Below are positions 16,387 through 23,655 of a stretch of DNA of 64,000 bases, one piece after another; position 1 is the stretch's first letter; each line of letters starts with the position of its first letter. The DNA lies in NCBI GenBank assembly GCA_031553805.1, contig JAVBLC010000005.1, forward strand, positions 1-64,000, in the 5' to 3' direction. This stretch comes from JAITVB01 sp031553805 (GTDB lineage Bacteria > Bacteroidota > Bacteroidia > Bacteroidales > Rikenellaceae). Made by a program: the position numbers and the translations under genes. Under the pieces are notes generated by a model. It did not search any database. It was not told where the DNA came from and saw only the letters and a program-made list of their open reading frames with translations.

Positions 16387-16806
16387 ATGAAAAAATTATT
16401 GTTGGCGATAGCTTGTTCGGTGGTGGCACTTGCGGCTGCGGCTCAGTCCCACCCCGTGCCGGAATTTATTTATTGCAAGATCATCGGCTCGCACAAGGTG
16501 TTGAGCAGCAAGGTGACTGTCCTGATTGACTTTGGTCAGGAAACCTCGCTTTTTGCCACCAACAAGCTGCGGGGTGATGACGGCAAACCGATCGTTTTCA
16601 ATTCGATGATCGATGCGATGAACTGGATGGGTGCCGACGGTTGGGAATTGGTGCTGGCCTATGTCGAAGCAGACGTTTCCGGCAGTTCGGGCAGTACATC
16701 GACAACGACGACCACCCATTGGGTGCTGAAGAAGAGCATCGAAAGCCTTAGTCCGGAAGAACGCGATGCTGTGTTGTCGAAGTTTAAGACGGCCAAATCA
16801 CAGTAA
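16387..16806 (+). CDS. Small secreted protein of unknown function
   Basis: The 139-residue protein has a clear Sec signal peptide (MKKLLLAIACSVVALAAAAQ). The mature part contains MNWMGADGWELVLAYVE, resembling small beta-alpha domains found in DUF4177-like proteins (DGWELV motif), followed by a low-complexity serine/threonine tract (about residues 97-110) and a charged C-terminal helix. The DUF4177-type similarity is weak. It starts 54 nt after the phosphofructokinase stop and might be co-transcribed. Confidence 0.7.
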   Translation: MKKLLLAIACSVVALAAAAQSHPVPEFIYCKIIGSHKVLSSKVTVLIDFGQETSLFATNKLRGDDGKPIVFNSMIDAMNWMGADGWELVLAYVEADVSGSSGSTSTTTTTHWVLKKSIESLSPEERDAVLSKFKTAKSQ

Positions 16807-16873
16807 TCGTGTGGTTATGAAAAGAGCGGCGGGGCATTTTGCCCTGCCGTTTTTTTATGGACACCGCGCAAGA

Positions 16874-16927
16874 GATTTTTATGCATTGGAAGGTGATCCC
16901 TGTCGGGCCGGATCGGGCATAAGAATC
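16874..16927. repeat. Palindromic intergenic repeat family A, copy A1
   Basis: GATTTTTATGC (16874-16884) and GCATAAGAATC (16917-16927) are inverted repeats enclosing a GATCC...GGATC stem. The same element, 54 bp long, occurs inverted at 50799-50852, and similarity extends beyond the palindrome towards 16995. The surrounding 16807-17040 has no convincing gene. Confidence 0.7.
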
Positions 16928-17040
16928 TCCGGGGAGCGAAGCCACCGCGCTTGGGGCGACGCCGAGGAAACAGCCGCTTTTTATAAAGAACGGCACCAAA
17001 TTTTTGAGGAAAGCCACGCTTTCTTGAAATTCACTTTGCG

Positions 17041-17069
17041 TTAAAAAATCCCCGGTGCGGGGACGCACC
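17041..17069 (-). terminator. REP-like terminator C2, overlapping the TonB receptor stop codon
   Basis: On the minus strand GGTGCGTCCCCGCAC, then CGGGGATTTTTT, begins with the G of the TAG stop. TCCCC/GGGGA can pair and a T run follows. Confidence 0.75.
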
Positions 17070-19042
17070 TAAAAATTTAGACGGAGGATGAGGGCGTAGT
17101 TGCGTCCGGGCATCGGGCGTTTCATCACTGTTTCGTAGGAAACGTCAAGCAGATTGTAGACCTTGAATTCGATGGAGCCCCACTGCGAAAAATCCCATCC
17201 CGCAAAAATGTCGTGCATATAGTAAGGGGGCAGCGACCCGCGCGAGGAAGGGTCGTTCGACGAAGTGGTGTAACGGCGGCTGTAATAGGAGAACTGGTAG
17301 CCCGCGTAAAACGAATGGTAGTCGGCCTTTCCGAAAAAGTTGGCGGAATAGACCGGGACGTAAACCAACTGTTTGCCGACCGATTCATCGCCCGGCCCTT
17401 GGGGCTCGCCCCGGTTGATGGAGTGGGTGACGGCAAAGGTGCCCAATCCGTAGAGTTTCAGATCCCTCCGCCGGTATGTGTCGGAAAGGTTGGTTTCGAG
17501 GCCGTAGCTTTCGACCCGGCTCACGTTGACCGGTGTCCAGTATTGCTTGGGCGAGGGGAGCCACAGGATCCAGTTGCGGATTTCGGAATAGTAGGCGTCG
17601 GCGCCGATTTTCAGCGTGTTGCGCTTGCTTCGCAATTCGTATTCGAGTCCGGCTTCTCCCGAGCCGCCTTTTTCGTTTTTGAGGTCGGGGTTGCCGCCGG
17701 GCAGGTAGTAGAGGTCGCTCAGCGAGGGCGGGTTTTCGTTGCGGCCCACCTGCAACTTGGCCCGCAGGTTTTTTTGCGACAGAAAAGCGTATTCGATCCC
17801 GACAACCGGCACGGCAAAGGCGCTTTCGCCGACGACCGATCCGCGAAAGATGAGGCTTGTCGCCAGGCGGCTGTTCCAATAGCTGTACAGCCCGACGAGT
17901 TGCGAGATCTCGCCCCGCTTTTTCGAAAATCCTTGGCCGTTGGTGCGGTTGTGCGAGTCGACGCCTACCGATGCCGCTTGGCTCGAAAGCGAGATCAGGT
18001 GTTTTTCGGAAGGGTGCAGCGTGAGGTTGAATGCCGCAGAGAGCGTGTGCCCCGTGCCGTGCGAGTCGATCTGCGTCAGGTAGCCTGACGACACGCGGCT
18101 CTTCTGCATGAAATCGAGTTCGTCAAAATCACCCCCGACCAGGATTTCCCACTCGGCCTTTCGCGCATAGTGCTTGTAATTGGCCGAAAAGCGCAGGTTT
18201 TTTGTGTCCTGTTCTGATATATTCTGGGCCTGCGATCCCTCATAGCTTGTGATTGAGGGCAGGTCGCGGTCGGAGGAGAGTCCCCACACGACCAAGCTGA
18301 ACACATCCTCGGGACGGGGTCGGTAGAAGAACTCCTGCATCGCCCCGTACTTGAGATAGCCGGCGTTCTGGTAGCGTTGCACCGGGTGGTAGCGTTCGCC
18401 GCCCGGATCCTCTATAATGCTCTTGTTGACAAATTTGAAATCGTTGTTGGACGAACTGCGGAAAAATCGCGTGGCCGACTGGAATTTTTCAGACCCTACT
18501 TTTACGCCCGCGTAGGTGTCCCATGTATTGAAACTGCCGATGCTTTGCACGGCCTCGGCACTGAACCGGTTTTTGAAATCGGGGTTATTGGCGATTCTGA
18601 TGCTCCCACCTAATGCTCCCGCCCCGTCCTGCACCGACGACACGCCAGCCTTGAGGCTTACATCCGACACGAAAAAGAGCGGAATGTTCGAAAAATCAAC
18701 CGACCCGGTGAGGGGCGAATTGATCTTGATCCCGTTCCACCACACCTGGGTGTGGGTAGGGGCCGTGCCGCGGAACGAGGCGGTGGCCTCGCTCCCCCGG
18801 CCGTAGTGTTTGATAAAGACGGTGGTGTTTTCGTAAAGGAGTTCCGAGAGCGAGAGGTTCTGTTTTTCTGCCAGCACCGACGAGTCGATCTTCGTCCGGG
18901 TGAGGGCTACATCCTGCGGCCTTTCGGCGTAAACTTCGATACGGTCCATGTCGTGGCGAAAGGCAACTGTATCGGTCTGGGCCAATGCACACACACCGGA
19001 TAACAGCCACGCCCCCACAACCAGAATTATTCCTTTCGACAT
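17069..19042 (-). CDS. TonB-dependent outer-membrane receptor (BtuB-like)
   Basis: The 657-residue protein has a signal peptide (cleavage after ALAQ), a plug domain at about residues 40-155 (IEVYAERP, SLSELLYENTTVFIKHYG, SFRGTAPTHTQVWWNGIKIN, GAGALGGSIRI) and a 22-strand-type beta-barrel ending in the terminal phenylalanine of LRLNF. It lacks the N-terminal carboxypeptidase-like domain and any SusD partner, so it looks like a small-nutrient receptor of BtuB type rather than a SusC glycan importer. The ligand is unknown: the TPP-controlled thi operon is nearby, but no riboswitch precedes this gene. It is 51 nt downstream of the lipid kinase gene on the same strand. Confidence 0.92.
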   Translation of the reverse strand: MSKGIILVVGAWLLSGVCALAQTDTVAFRHDMDRIEVYAERPQDVALTRTKIDSSVLAEKQNLSLSELLYENTTVFIKHYGRGSEATASFRGTAPTHTQVWWNGIKINSPLTGSVDFSNIPLFFVSDVSLKAGVSSVQDGAGALGGSIRIANNPDFKNRFSAEAVQSIGSFNTWDTYAGVKVGSEKFQSATRFFRSSSNNDFKFVNKSIIEDPGGERYHPVQRYQNAGYLKYGAMQEFFYRPRPEDVFSLVVWGLSSDRDLPSITSYEGSQAQNISEQDTKNLRFSANYKHYARKAEWEILVGGDFDELDFMQKSRVSSGYLTQIDSHGTGHTLSAAFNLTLHPSEKHLISLSSQAASVGVDSHNRTNGQGFSKKRGEISQLVGLYSYWNSRLATSLIFRGSVVGESAFAVPVVGIEYAFLSQKNLRAKLQVGRNENPPSLSDLYYLPGGNPDLKNEKGGSGEAGLEYELRSKRNTLKIGADAYYSEIRNWILWLPSPKQYWTPVNVSRVESYGLETNLSDTYRRRDLKLYGLGTFAVTHSINRGEPQGPGDESVGKQLVYVPVYSANFFGKADYHSFYAGYQFSYYSRRYTTSSNDPSSRGSLPPYYMHDIFAGWDFSQWGSIEFKVYNLLDVSYETVMKRPMPGRNYALILRLNF

Positions 19043-19047
19043 TTTTA

Positions 19048-19085
19048 TGCGTCCCCGGTGCGTCCTCCGCCCAGGAAGTTTTTAC
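19048..19085 (+). repeat. Degenerate REP-like element C8
   Basis: TGCGTCCCCGGTGCGTCC (19048-19065) repeats the GTGCGTCC unit twice and ends in a T-rich stretch. It lies between the lipid kinase stop and the TonB receptor start. Confidence 0.5.
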
Positions 19086-19093
19086 GAGTTTAT

Positions 19094-20050
19094 CTATAAG
19101 AGCGTTACGGGGGGGACGATCGTTTCGTCGTTGGCCGTCGTTCTGGACGTTTTCTTTTTGGCCTTCGGGCAGAGGACTTTCAGCGCGCCCGGCAGGCAGG
19201 TGATTCGGATTGGGAATGACGGGCCGGGCTGGCCGTCGATGTCGGTCGACTCATTGCCCCGCGACGAGATGACCATCTCATCGCCCTGAAAGTGGAATAC
19301 CCCTTTGGGATAGGCCTTGGGAGCGCTCAACCGCAGGAAATGGGTCACCGTGCGGATGTTTTCGACTATGTTGTCGTCACGCATCACCAGCAGGTCAAGC
19401 AACCCGTCCTCGATGTCGGCCAGCCGGGCAATTTTCAGATTACCTGCGGTTTGTCCGTTGAAAACGAAAAAGAGCAGCGATGATCCCGAGTAAATTTCTT
19501 TGCCCTTGGAAGTTACTGTAATCTGCAGTTTCTTAAAATTCGGGAATTCTTGCATACCACTGAAGTAGTAGGCGAATTTCCCAAAGGTGTGCTTGAGCCG
19601 GGTAGGGGTTTTTTGCGACACGTCCGTAAACAGGCCGCAACTGAACACATTGACGAAATAGAGGTCGTTGGCCCGGGCCAGGTCGATCTCGCGCAGTTCG
19701 CCGCTCAGAATTGCGCGGCAGGCAGCGGGGATGCTGAGCGGCACCCCCAGCAGGCTGGCGAAATCGTTGGCTGTGCCGGCAGGCAACACGGCGATCGGTG
19801 TCTTGATGCTTTTCGTTTGCAGGATGTTGACCACGTAATTGATCGTGCCGTCGCCGCCGGCAATGAGCAGGTGGTGGCAGAAATTTTCAATGCCGTCGAC
19901 CAGCTCTTCCGGTTCGTTCTTGTCAAACGTGAGCCGATAGGGGATCAGCGTGTATCCGCGTTTCTGGTAAATAGAAACGATCTGGTCAAGCGCGTGCCCG
20001 AACCGCCCGTCGCCCGAAGCGGGGTTGTAAATGAATTTTACAAATTTCAT
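19094..20050 (-). CDS. Diacylglycerol/lipid kinase (YegS/BmrU family)
   Basis: This 318-residue soluble lipid kinase starts with the phosphate-binding YNPASGDGR and contains the catalytic AGGDGTINYVVN motif and the PAGTANDFA segment, all in the standard order. The family phosphorylates diacylglycerol or related lipids with ATP. Residues about 290-318 form a basic, low-complexity tail (KKKTSRTTANDE) not usual for the family. It is 12 nt downstream of apbE on the same strand, implying one operon apbE - lipid kinase - TonB receptor. The function as a group is not evident. Confidence 0.9.
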   Translation of the reverse strand: MKFVKFIYNPASGDGRFGHALDQIVSIYQKRGYTLIPYRLTFDKNEPEELVDGIENFCHHLLIAGGDGTINYVVNILQTKSIKTPIAVLPAGTANDFASLLGVPLSIPAACRAILSGELREIDLARANDLYFVNVFSCGLFTDVSQKTPTRLKHTFGKFAYYFSGMQEFPNFKKLQITVTSKGKEIYSGSSLLFFVFNGQTAGNLKIARLADIEDGLLDLLVMRDDNIVENIRTVTHFLRLSAPKAYPKGVFHFQGDEMVISSRGNESTDIDGQPGPSFPIRITCLPGALKVLCPKAKKKTSRTTANDETIVPPVTLL

Positions 20051-20062
20051 AATCCCAGCTGG

Positions 20063-21082
20063 TTATTGCTTGATGTGTAATCCGGGAGTCGCGTAAACCT
20101 CGAACTCGTTGGCGTCGTTGACATAGATCAGGTAGGCGTCGATGTCGGGGTGCAGGGCGAGGAATTCCTTGCTCTTTTCCAGTCCGATCAGCATCATCAC
20201 CGTGCCGTAGGCATCGGCCAGCGTGGCATTTTTCGCCACAGCCGTTGCCGACAGCAGGTTGCTGATTACCGGTTCGCCGGTAAGAGCGTTGACCGAGTGG
20301 ACGATTTTTCGACCGGTTTCATCGGTGTGAAATTTTCGGTAGTTGCCTGATGTGGCGAGCCCCCGGTCAGACAATTCGACGATTACTTGAATTTCTTCGC
20401 CCGGCGTGAAATTACCTTCGATCGGTTTGTCAATCCCCACTTTCCAGGGTTTGTTCTCGCCATTGAGTCCTCTGCTGAAAATTTCGCCGCCCATTTCCAC
20501 GAGGTATTCTTTGTAGCCGAGGCCGTCGAGCCACGAGGCCACGTAGTCGACCGTGTAGCCCTGGGCGATCGAATTGAGGTCGATCTGCGTCCCCGGGTTT
20601 TCCTTGATCAGTCGGTCGCCTTCGATGCGGATCTTTTGGTAGCCGACGAACTGCATCAGTGAGTCGATGTTGGGCAGCAGCTCGGCATTGCCTCCGGCGA
20701 AGCCGTAGGCGGCGGTCACCGGTTTGATCGTGATGTCGTACATACCGCCGCTTTCGACGCTGATCTTCCTGGCTTCTTCGATGCAGGTACGGATGTGGTG
20801 GTCGATCCGGTCGCTCTCGTTGCGGTTGATCCGGTTCAGCAGCGAGTTTTCATCAAAGAGCGACAGCGACTTCTCGATCTCCAGGAATAGGCTGTCGAAA
20901 CCCGGTTTGAGGTCGGGAATCTCGGTGCCCTTGACCACGATGTGATAGGTGGTCCCCTGCGTGAACCCGTCGAAAGCGAGGGTGGTGACCGGTTTTTGCT
21001 TTTGTCCGCACCCTGTTAGTAGCAGTAGTACAGTAGCCAGGCAAAGCGCCCGGGCGAAATATTTAGTCATCGTATTTTTCAC
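20063..21082 (-). CDS. apbE: FAD:protein FMN transferase ApbE (lipoprotein)
   Basis: ApbE covalently attaches FMN from FAD to threonine residues of exported or membrane electron-transfer proteins. The 339-residue protein has a signal peptide with lipobox LLTGC, FTQGTTYHIVV at the substrate entrance, a family glycine-rich FAD segment (VEMGGEIFSRG), and the C-terminal HSVNALTGEP plus DAYGTVMMLIG with the metal-binding aspartate. It faces the periplasm as a lipoprotein. No flavinylated partner (Nqr, Rnf or FMN-binding protein) is in the window. A second ATG at 21070 also retains the signal peptide. The gene diverges from the thi operon. Confidence 0.95.
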   Translation of the reverse strand: MKNTMTKYFARALCLATVLLLLTGCGQKQKPVTTLAFDGFTQGTTYHIVVKGTEIPDLKPGFDSLFLEIEKSLSLFDENSLLNRINRNESDRIDHHIRTCIEEARKISVESGGMYDITIKPVTAAYGFAGGNAELLPNIDSLMQFVGYQKIRIEGDRLIKENPGTQIDLNSIAQGYTVDYVASWLDGLGYKEYLVEMGGEIFSRGLNGENKPWKVGIDKPIEGNFTPGEEIQVIVELSDRGLATSGNYRKFHTDETGRKIVHSVNALTGEPVISNLLSATAVAKNATLADAYGTVMMLIGLEKSKEFLALHPDIDAYLIYVNDANEFEVYATPGLHIKQ

Positions 21083-21157
21083 ACATTAAAAAAGAATGTT
21101 CAAAATTACGGGAATCCCCCCAATTGTCCAAATAAACGACTATCTTTGTTCTCATCA

Positions 21158-21328
21158 AAGGAAGACGGGGGTGCCTGGCGAGGGAAGCCGTCGGAATCTG
21201 GACGAGGTGCTGTGTAAGACAGGCGTCGTGCTGTTTCGAAAGGTTATCGTGTAAGGCTGAGATCATACCCCGAGAGAAAACGTTTCTCCGGAACCTGATG
21301 CGGGTAGTGCCGCCGTAGGGATTTTTCC
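21158..21328 (+). promoter_or_regulatory. TPP (thiamine pyrophosphate) riboswitch aptamer
   Basis: The conserved aptamer blocks are present: GGGGTGCC (21168-21175), GCTGAGA followed by ATACCC (21256-21270), and ACCTGATG...GCCGTAGGGA (21293-21321). Between GGGGTGCC and GGCTGAGA there are about 80 nt instead of the usual 10-15, so the P3 arm carries a large extension, with its own stem ACGA/TCGT and CTGT/ACAG around 21202-21230. The P1 helix could use GGAA (21160-21163) with TTCC (21325-21328). The class is known to repress thiamine genes when TPP binds. Confidence 0.95.
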
Positions 21329-21354
21329 AGATTTTTCGTCACAGGCCCGCCGCC

Positions 21355-21391
21355 TTCCTTGTCAGAATCACCGATCTTAACAGACAAGGAA
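21355..21391 (+). promoter_or_regulatory. Start-site sequestering hairpin of the thi riboswitch
   Basis: TTCCTTGTC (21355-21363) is perfectly complementary to GACAAGGAA (21383-21391), which ends at the base before the thiS ATG and includes the AAGGAA ribosome-contact-like sequence. An alternative partner of CTTCCTT (21354-21360) is AAGGAAG (21158-21164) at the aptamer's 5' edge. This suggests translational control. Confidence 0.65.
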
Positions 21392-21589
21392 ATGATCATC
21401 TACGTAAACGACGAGATCACCGTCACGCAAGCCGAAACCCTTGCGCAACTGGTCGCCGAATTGTCGCTCGACACCCGGGGGATGGCCCTGGCCGTGGGTG
21501 CATGCGTCGTGCCGCGCGGCGCGTGGGACGACACGCCGCTCGAAGCCGATGCCCACATAACCGTTATCCGCGCCACCCGCGGCGGCTGA
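21392..21589 (+). CDS. thiS: Sulfur carrier protein ThiS
   Basis: This 65-residue ubiquitin-fold protein carries sulfur as a C-terminal thiocarboxylate for thiazole synthesis by ThiG. It ends in the required Gly-Gly (RATRGG), and MIIYVNDEITVTQAETLAQLV is the start of the beta-grasp fold. The ATG at 21392 follows AAGGAA and is favoured over an upstream TTG in the same frame because the sequestering hairpin ends exactly there. It is the first gene of the thi operon. No ThiF adenylyltransferase, which would normally activate it, is in the window. Confidence 0.93.
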   Translation: MIIYVNDEITVTQAETLAQLVAELSLDTRGMALAVGACVVPRGAWDDTPLEADAHITVIRATRGG

Positions 21590-21617
21590 ATTTTTCGAAT
21601 TCTTTGATTCGCTGAAT

Positions 21618-22247
21618 ATGAAACTGTTTGCTGCGCCGATCGTCATCACACTGCCGGCCTGTTATCCCAACGAGCCCGAAGCTTTTCGGGCTCTGACCGA
21701 TGCCGGGGCGGGAATTATCCACGTGCGAAAACCGCAGGCGACCGAAAGCGATTTGACCGCCCTTTTGCGAAAAGTGTCGGGCGAGGGTTATTGCGGGGCG
21801 CTGACCCTGCACCACCATTTGGCGCTGGCTGTTCAATACGGACTTGGCGGGGTACACCTGCGCGGAGCGGACTGGGCCACGGTGCCGTACGGTCTTCGAA
21901 AAAGCGCTTCGTGCCATGCGTGGGAGGAGGTCGCGGCGCTGACCGGAAAGGTCGATTATGTTTTCCTGAGCCCTGTTTTCGATTCGATTTCCAAGCCCGG
22001 TTATTCAGCCGGATTTAACCTGTCCGATCTTTCCGGAAAATTGCATTTGAAAACCCGGCCGCCGGTGGTGGCTTTGGGGGGGATTGCGCCGGAACGTCTT
22101 TCGGCGGTCTGTGTGATGGGGTTCGAAGGTGTGGCGGCGCTCGGCAACGTGTGGGCTTGCGAGGACGGTCGGATAGATATCGACCAAACGATAAAAAATT
22201 ACGAAAAATTGAGAGGGGAATGGGACCGGTGCAACGCCCTGCAGTAG
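21618..22247 (+). CDS. ThiE/TenI-like protein (first paralogue)
   Basis: The 209-residue TIM-barrel protein of the ThiE/TenI superfamily has IIHVRKP, GVHLRGADW, SPVFDSISKPGY and VVALGGIAPE in the positions of the ThiE phosphate- and thiazole-binding loops. It lacks the G-P-x-x-x-T-x-T-K loop and the usual N-D-x-x-x-A pyrimidine segment that the second paralogue has, so it resembles TenI-type thiazole tautomerases more than true thiamine phosphate synthase. That function is inference. The histidine typical of the B. subtilis TenI active site is replaced by serine in LSPVF. It overlaps the next gene by 28 nt. Confidence 0.8.
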   Translation: MKLFAAPIVITLPACYPNEPEAFRALTDAGAGIIHVRKPQATESDLTALLRKVSGEGYCGALTLHHHLALAVQYGLGGVHLRGADWATVPYGLRKSASCHAWEEVAALTGKVDYVFLSPVFDSISKPGYSAGFNLSDLSGKLHLKTRPPVVALGGIAPERLSAVCVMGFEGVAALGNVWACEDGRIDIDQTIKNYEKLRGEWDRCNALQ

Positions 22248-22873
22248 CCCCGCTGTTGCTGGTCACCCAGCGCACCGACGAGCGGGCTGTTTTGGCTGAA
22301 GCCCGGGCCTTTTTCGAAGGCGGCGGCCGGTGGGTGCAACTGCGGATGAAAGCGGCGGCAGAGGAAGAGATCGTACGCGTAGGAGCGGCCTTATTGAGAT
22401 TGTGTGAAAGTTACGGCGCGTTATTGAGCGTTAACGATAACCCGCTGGCGGCAAAAAGAATAGGGGCCCATGGCGTACATCTCGGGCGGAACGATATGGC
22501 GCCCGGTGAAGCCCGCGCCCTGCTCGGCCCTGCGGTCCTGATCGGTGCGACGGCCAATACGGCCGAAGACGTCGTCCGGCTGTCGTCGTTCGACATCGAC
22601 TACATCGGCTTGGGACCTTACCGGTTTACGACGACCAAAAAGAGGCTTAGCCCTGTGCTGGGCATTGCCGGTTATGAAACGATTCTCTCCGAAACGGCGT
22701 CTCTGTCCGACCGAAAACCGATCCTGGCCATCGGTGGCATCACGCCGGACGATGTTCCGCTACTGCAAGCCGCAGGTATCGAGCGGTTTGCTGTTTCTGG
22801 CGCGATCAGCAACGCTCTCGATCCGACGGCGGCTACCATTGAATTTTTAGAAAGAATTAATCCGAAAAAATGA
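22220..22873 (+). CDS. thiE: Thiamine phosphate synthase ThiE (second paralogue)
   Basis: ThiE joins HMP-pyrophosphate with thiazole phosphate to give thiamine phosphate. The 217-residue protein shows the classical motifs: VQLRMKAA, LLSVNDNPLAAKRIGAHGVH (read as two adjoining pieces), IGATANTAEDV, GLGPYRFTTTKK and ILAIGGITPDDV. The ATG at 22220 is preceded by GAGAGGGG; the frame stays open further upstream, but only inside the previous gene. It overlaps the first paralogue by 28 nt and thiG by 4 nt (ATGA), so translation is probably coupled. Confidence 0.9.
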   Translation: MGPVQRPAVAPLLLVTQRTDERAVLAEARAFFEGGGRWVQLRMKAAAEEEIVRVGAALLRLCESYGALLSVNDNPLAAKRIGAHGVHLGRNDMAPGEARALLGPAVLIGATANTAEDVVRLSSFDIDYIGLGPYRFTTTKKRLSPVLGIAGYETILSETASLSDRKPILAIGGITPDDVPLLQAAGIERFAVSGAISNALDPTAATIEFLERINPKK

Positions 22874-23655
22874 AAGAATTAGTAATTGCGGGGCGCACGT
22901 TCGCCTCGCGCTTGTTTACCGGTACCGGCAAATTTTCGTCGAACGCCCTGATGCGCGACGCCGTCGCGGCGAGCGGCAGCCAGCTGGTGACCGTGGCCCT
23001 GAAGCGGGTCGACCTTGGCGACAGCGACGACGACCTGCTGCACCACCTGCAACAGACAGGCGCACACCTGCTGCCCAATACTTCGGGCGTGCGCACGGCT
23101 CGCGAAGCGGTCTTTGCCGCCCAACTGGCCCGCGAGGCTTTGGGAACGAATTGGGTAAAGCTGGAAATCCACCCCGATCCGCGCTACTTGTTGCCCGATC
23201 CTGTTGAAACGCTCCGGGCTACTGAGGAGTTGGCCAAAGACGGCTTTGTGGTGATGCCTTATATCCACGCTGACCCTGTGCTGTGCAAACGATTGGAAGA
23301 TGCCGGGGCGGCCTGTGTAATGCCTCTTGGCGCCCCGATCGGATCGAACAGGGGGCTGGCTACGCGCGAATTTTTACGGATCATTATCGAGCAGAGCCAT
23401 ATTCCGGTGGTGGTCGACGCGGGTATCGGCGCCCCGTCGCACGCAGCCGAAGCGATGGAGATGGGGGCTGATGCGGTACTCGTAAATACCGCCATCGCCG
23501 TGTCGGCCGATCCCGTAAAAATGGCCGTCGCGTTTAAGATGGCGGTCGAGGCGGGACGGATGGCCTGCGAGGCGCAACTGGCTCCGGTCGGCCACACGGC
23601 CCACGCATCGAGCCCGTTGACCCATTTTTTGAATGAACTGGGGGATTTGCTCTGA
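22870..23655 (+). CDS. thiG: Thiazole synthase ThiG
   Basis: ThiG condenses deoxyxylulose-5-phosphate, the ThiS thiocarboxylate and dehydroglycine to the thiazole phosphate. The 261-residue TIM barrel opens with LVIAGRTFASRLFTGTGKF, and the imine-forming lysine lies in WVKLEIHPDP. VVVDAGIGAPSHA and DAVLVNTAIA form the phosphate-binding end. It overlaps thiE by 4 nt and shares one base with thiH (TGATG). DXP, one substrate, also feeds Dxr, encoded near 53.7 kb. Confidence 0.96.
   Translation: MKELVIAGRTFASRLFTGTGKFSSNALMRDAVAASGSQLVTVALKRVDLGDSDDDLLHHLQQTGAHLLPNTSGVRTAREAVFAAQLAREALGTNWVKLEIHPDPRYLLPDPVETLRATEELAKDGFVVMPYIHADPVLCKRLEDAGAACVMPLGAPIGSNRGLATREFLRIIIEQSHIPVVVDAGIGAPSHAAEAMEMGADAVLVNTAIAVSADPVKMAVAFKMAVEAGRMACEAQLAPVGHTAHASSPLTHFLNELGDLL

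Larger units (their letters stand above)
21083..21391 (+). promoter_or_regulatory. Leader region of the thi operon
   Basis: The 309-nt divergent region holds a perfect -7 box TATCTTTG (21141-21148), the TPP aptamer (about 21158-21328) and a hairpin touching the thiS start (21355-21391). Transcription would start about 9 nt before the aptamer. I see no consensus-spaced -33 element. Confidence 0.8.

Noticed and set aside
17069..21082. TonB receptor, lipid kinase and ApbE as a thiamine uptake system
   Set aside because: No TPP riboswitch precedes the receptor and the neighbouring genes have no thiamine link; adjacency to the thi operon alone is too weak.
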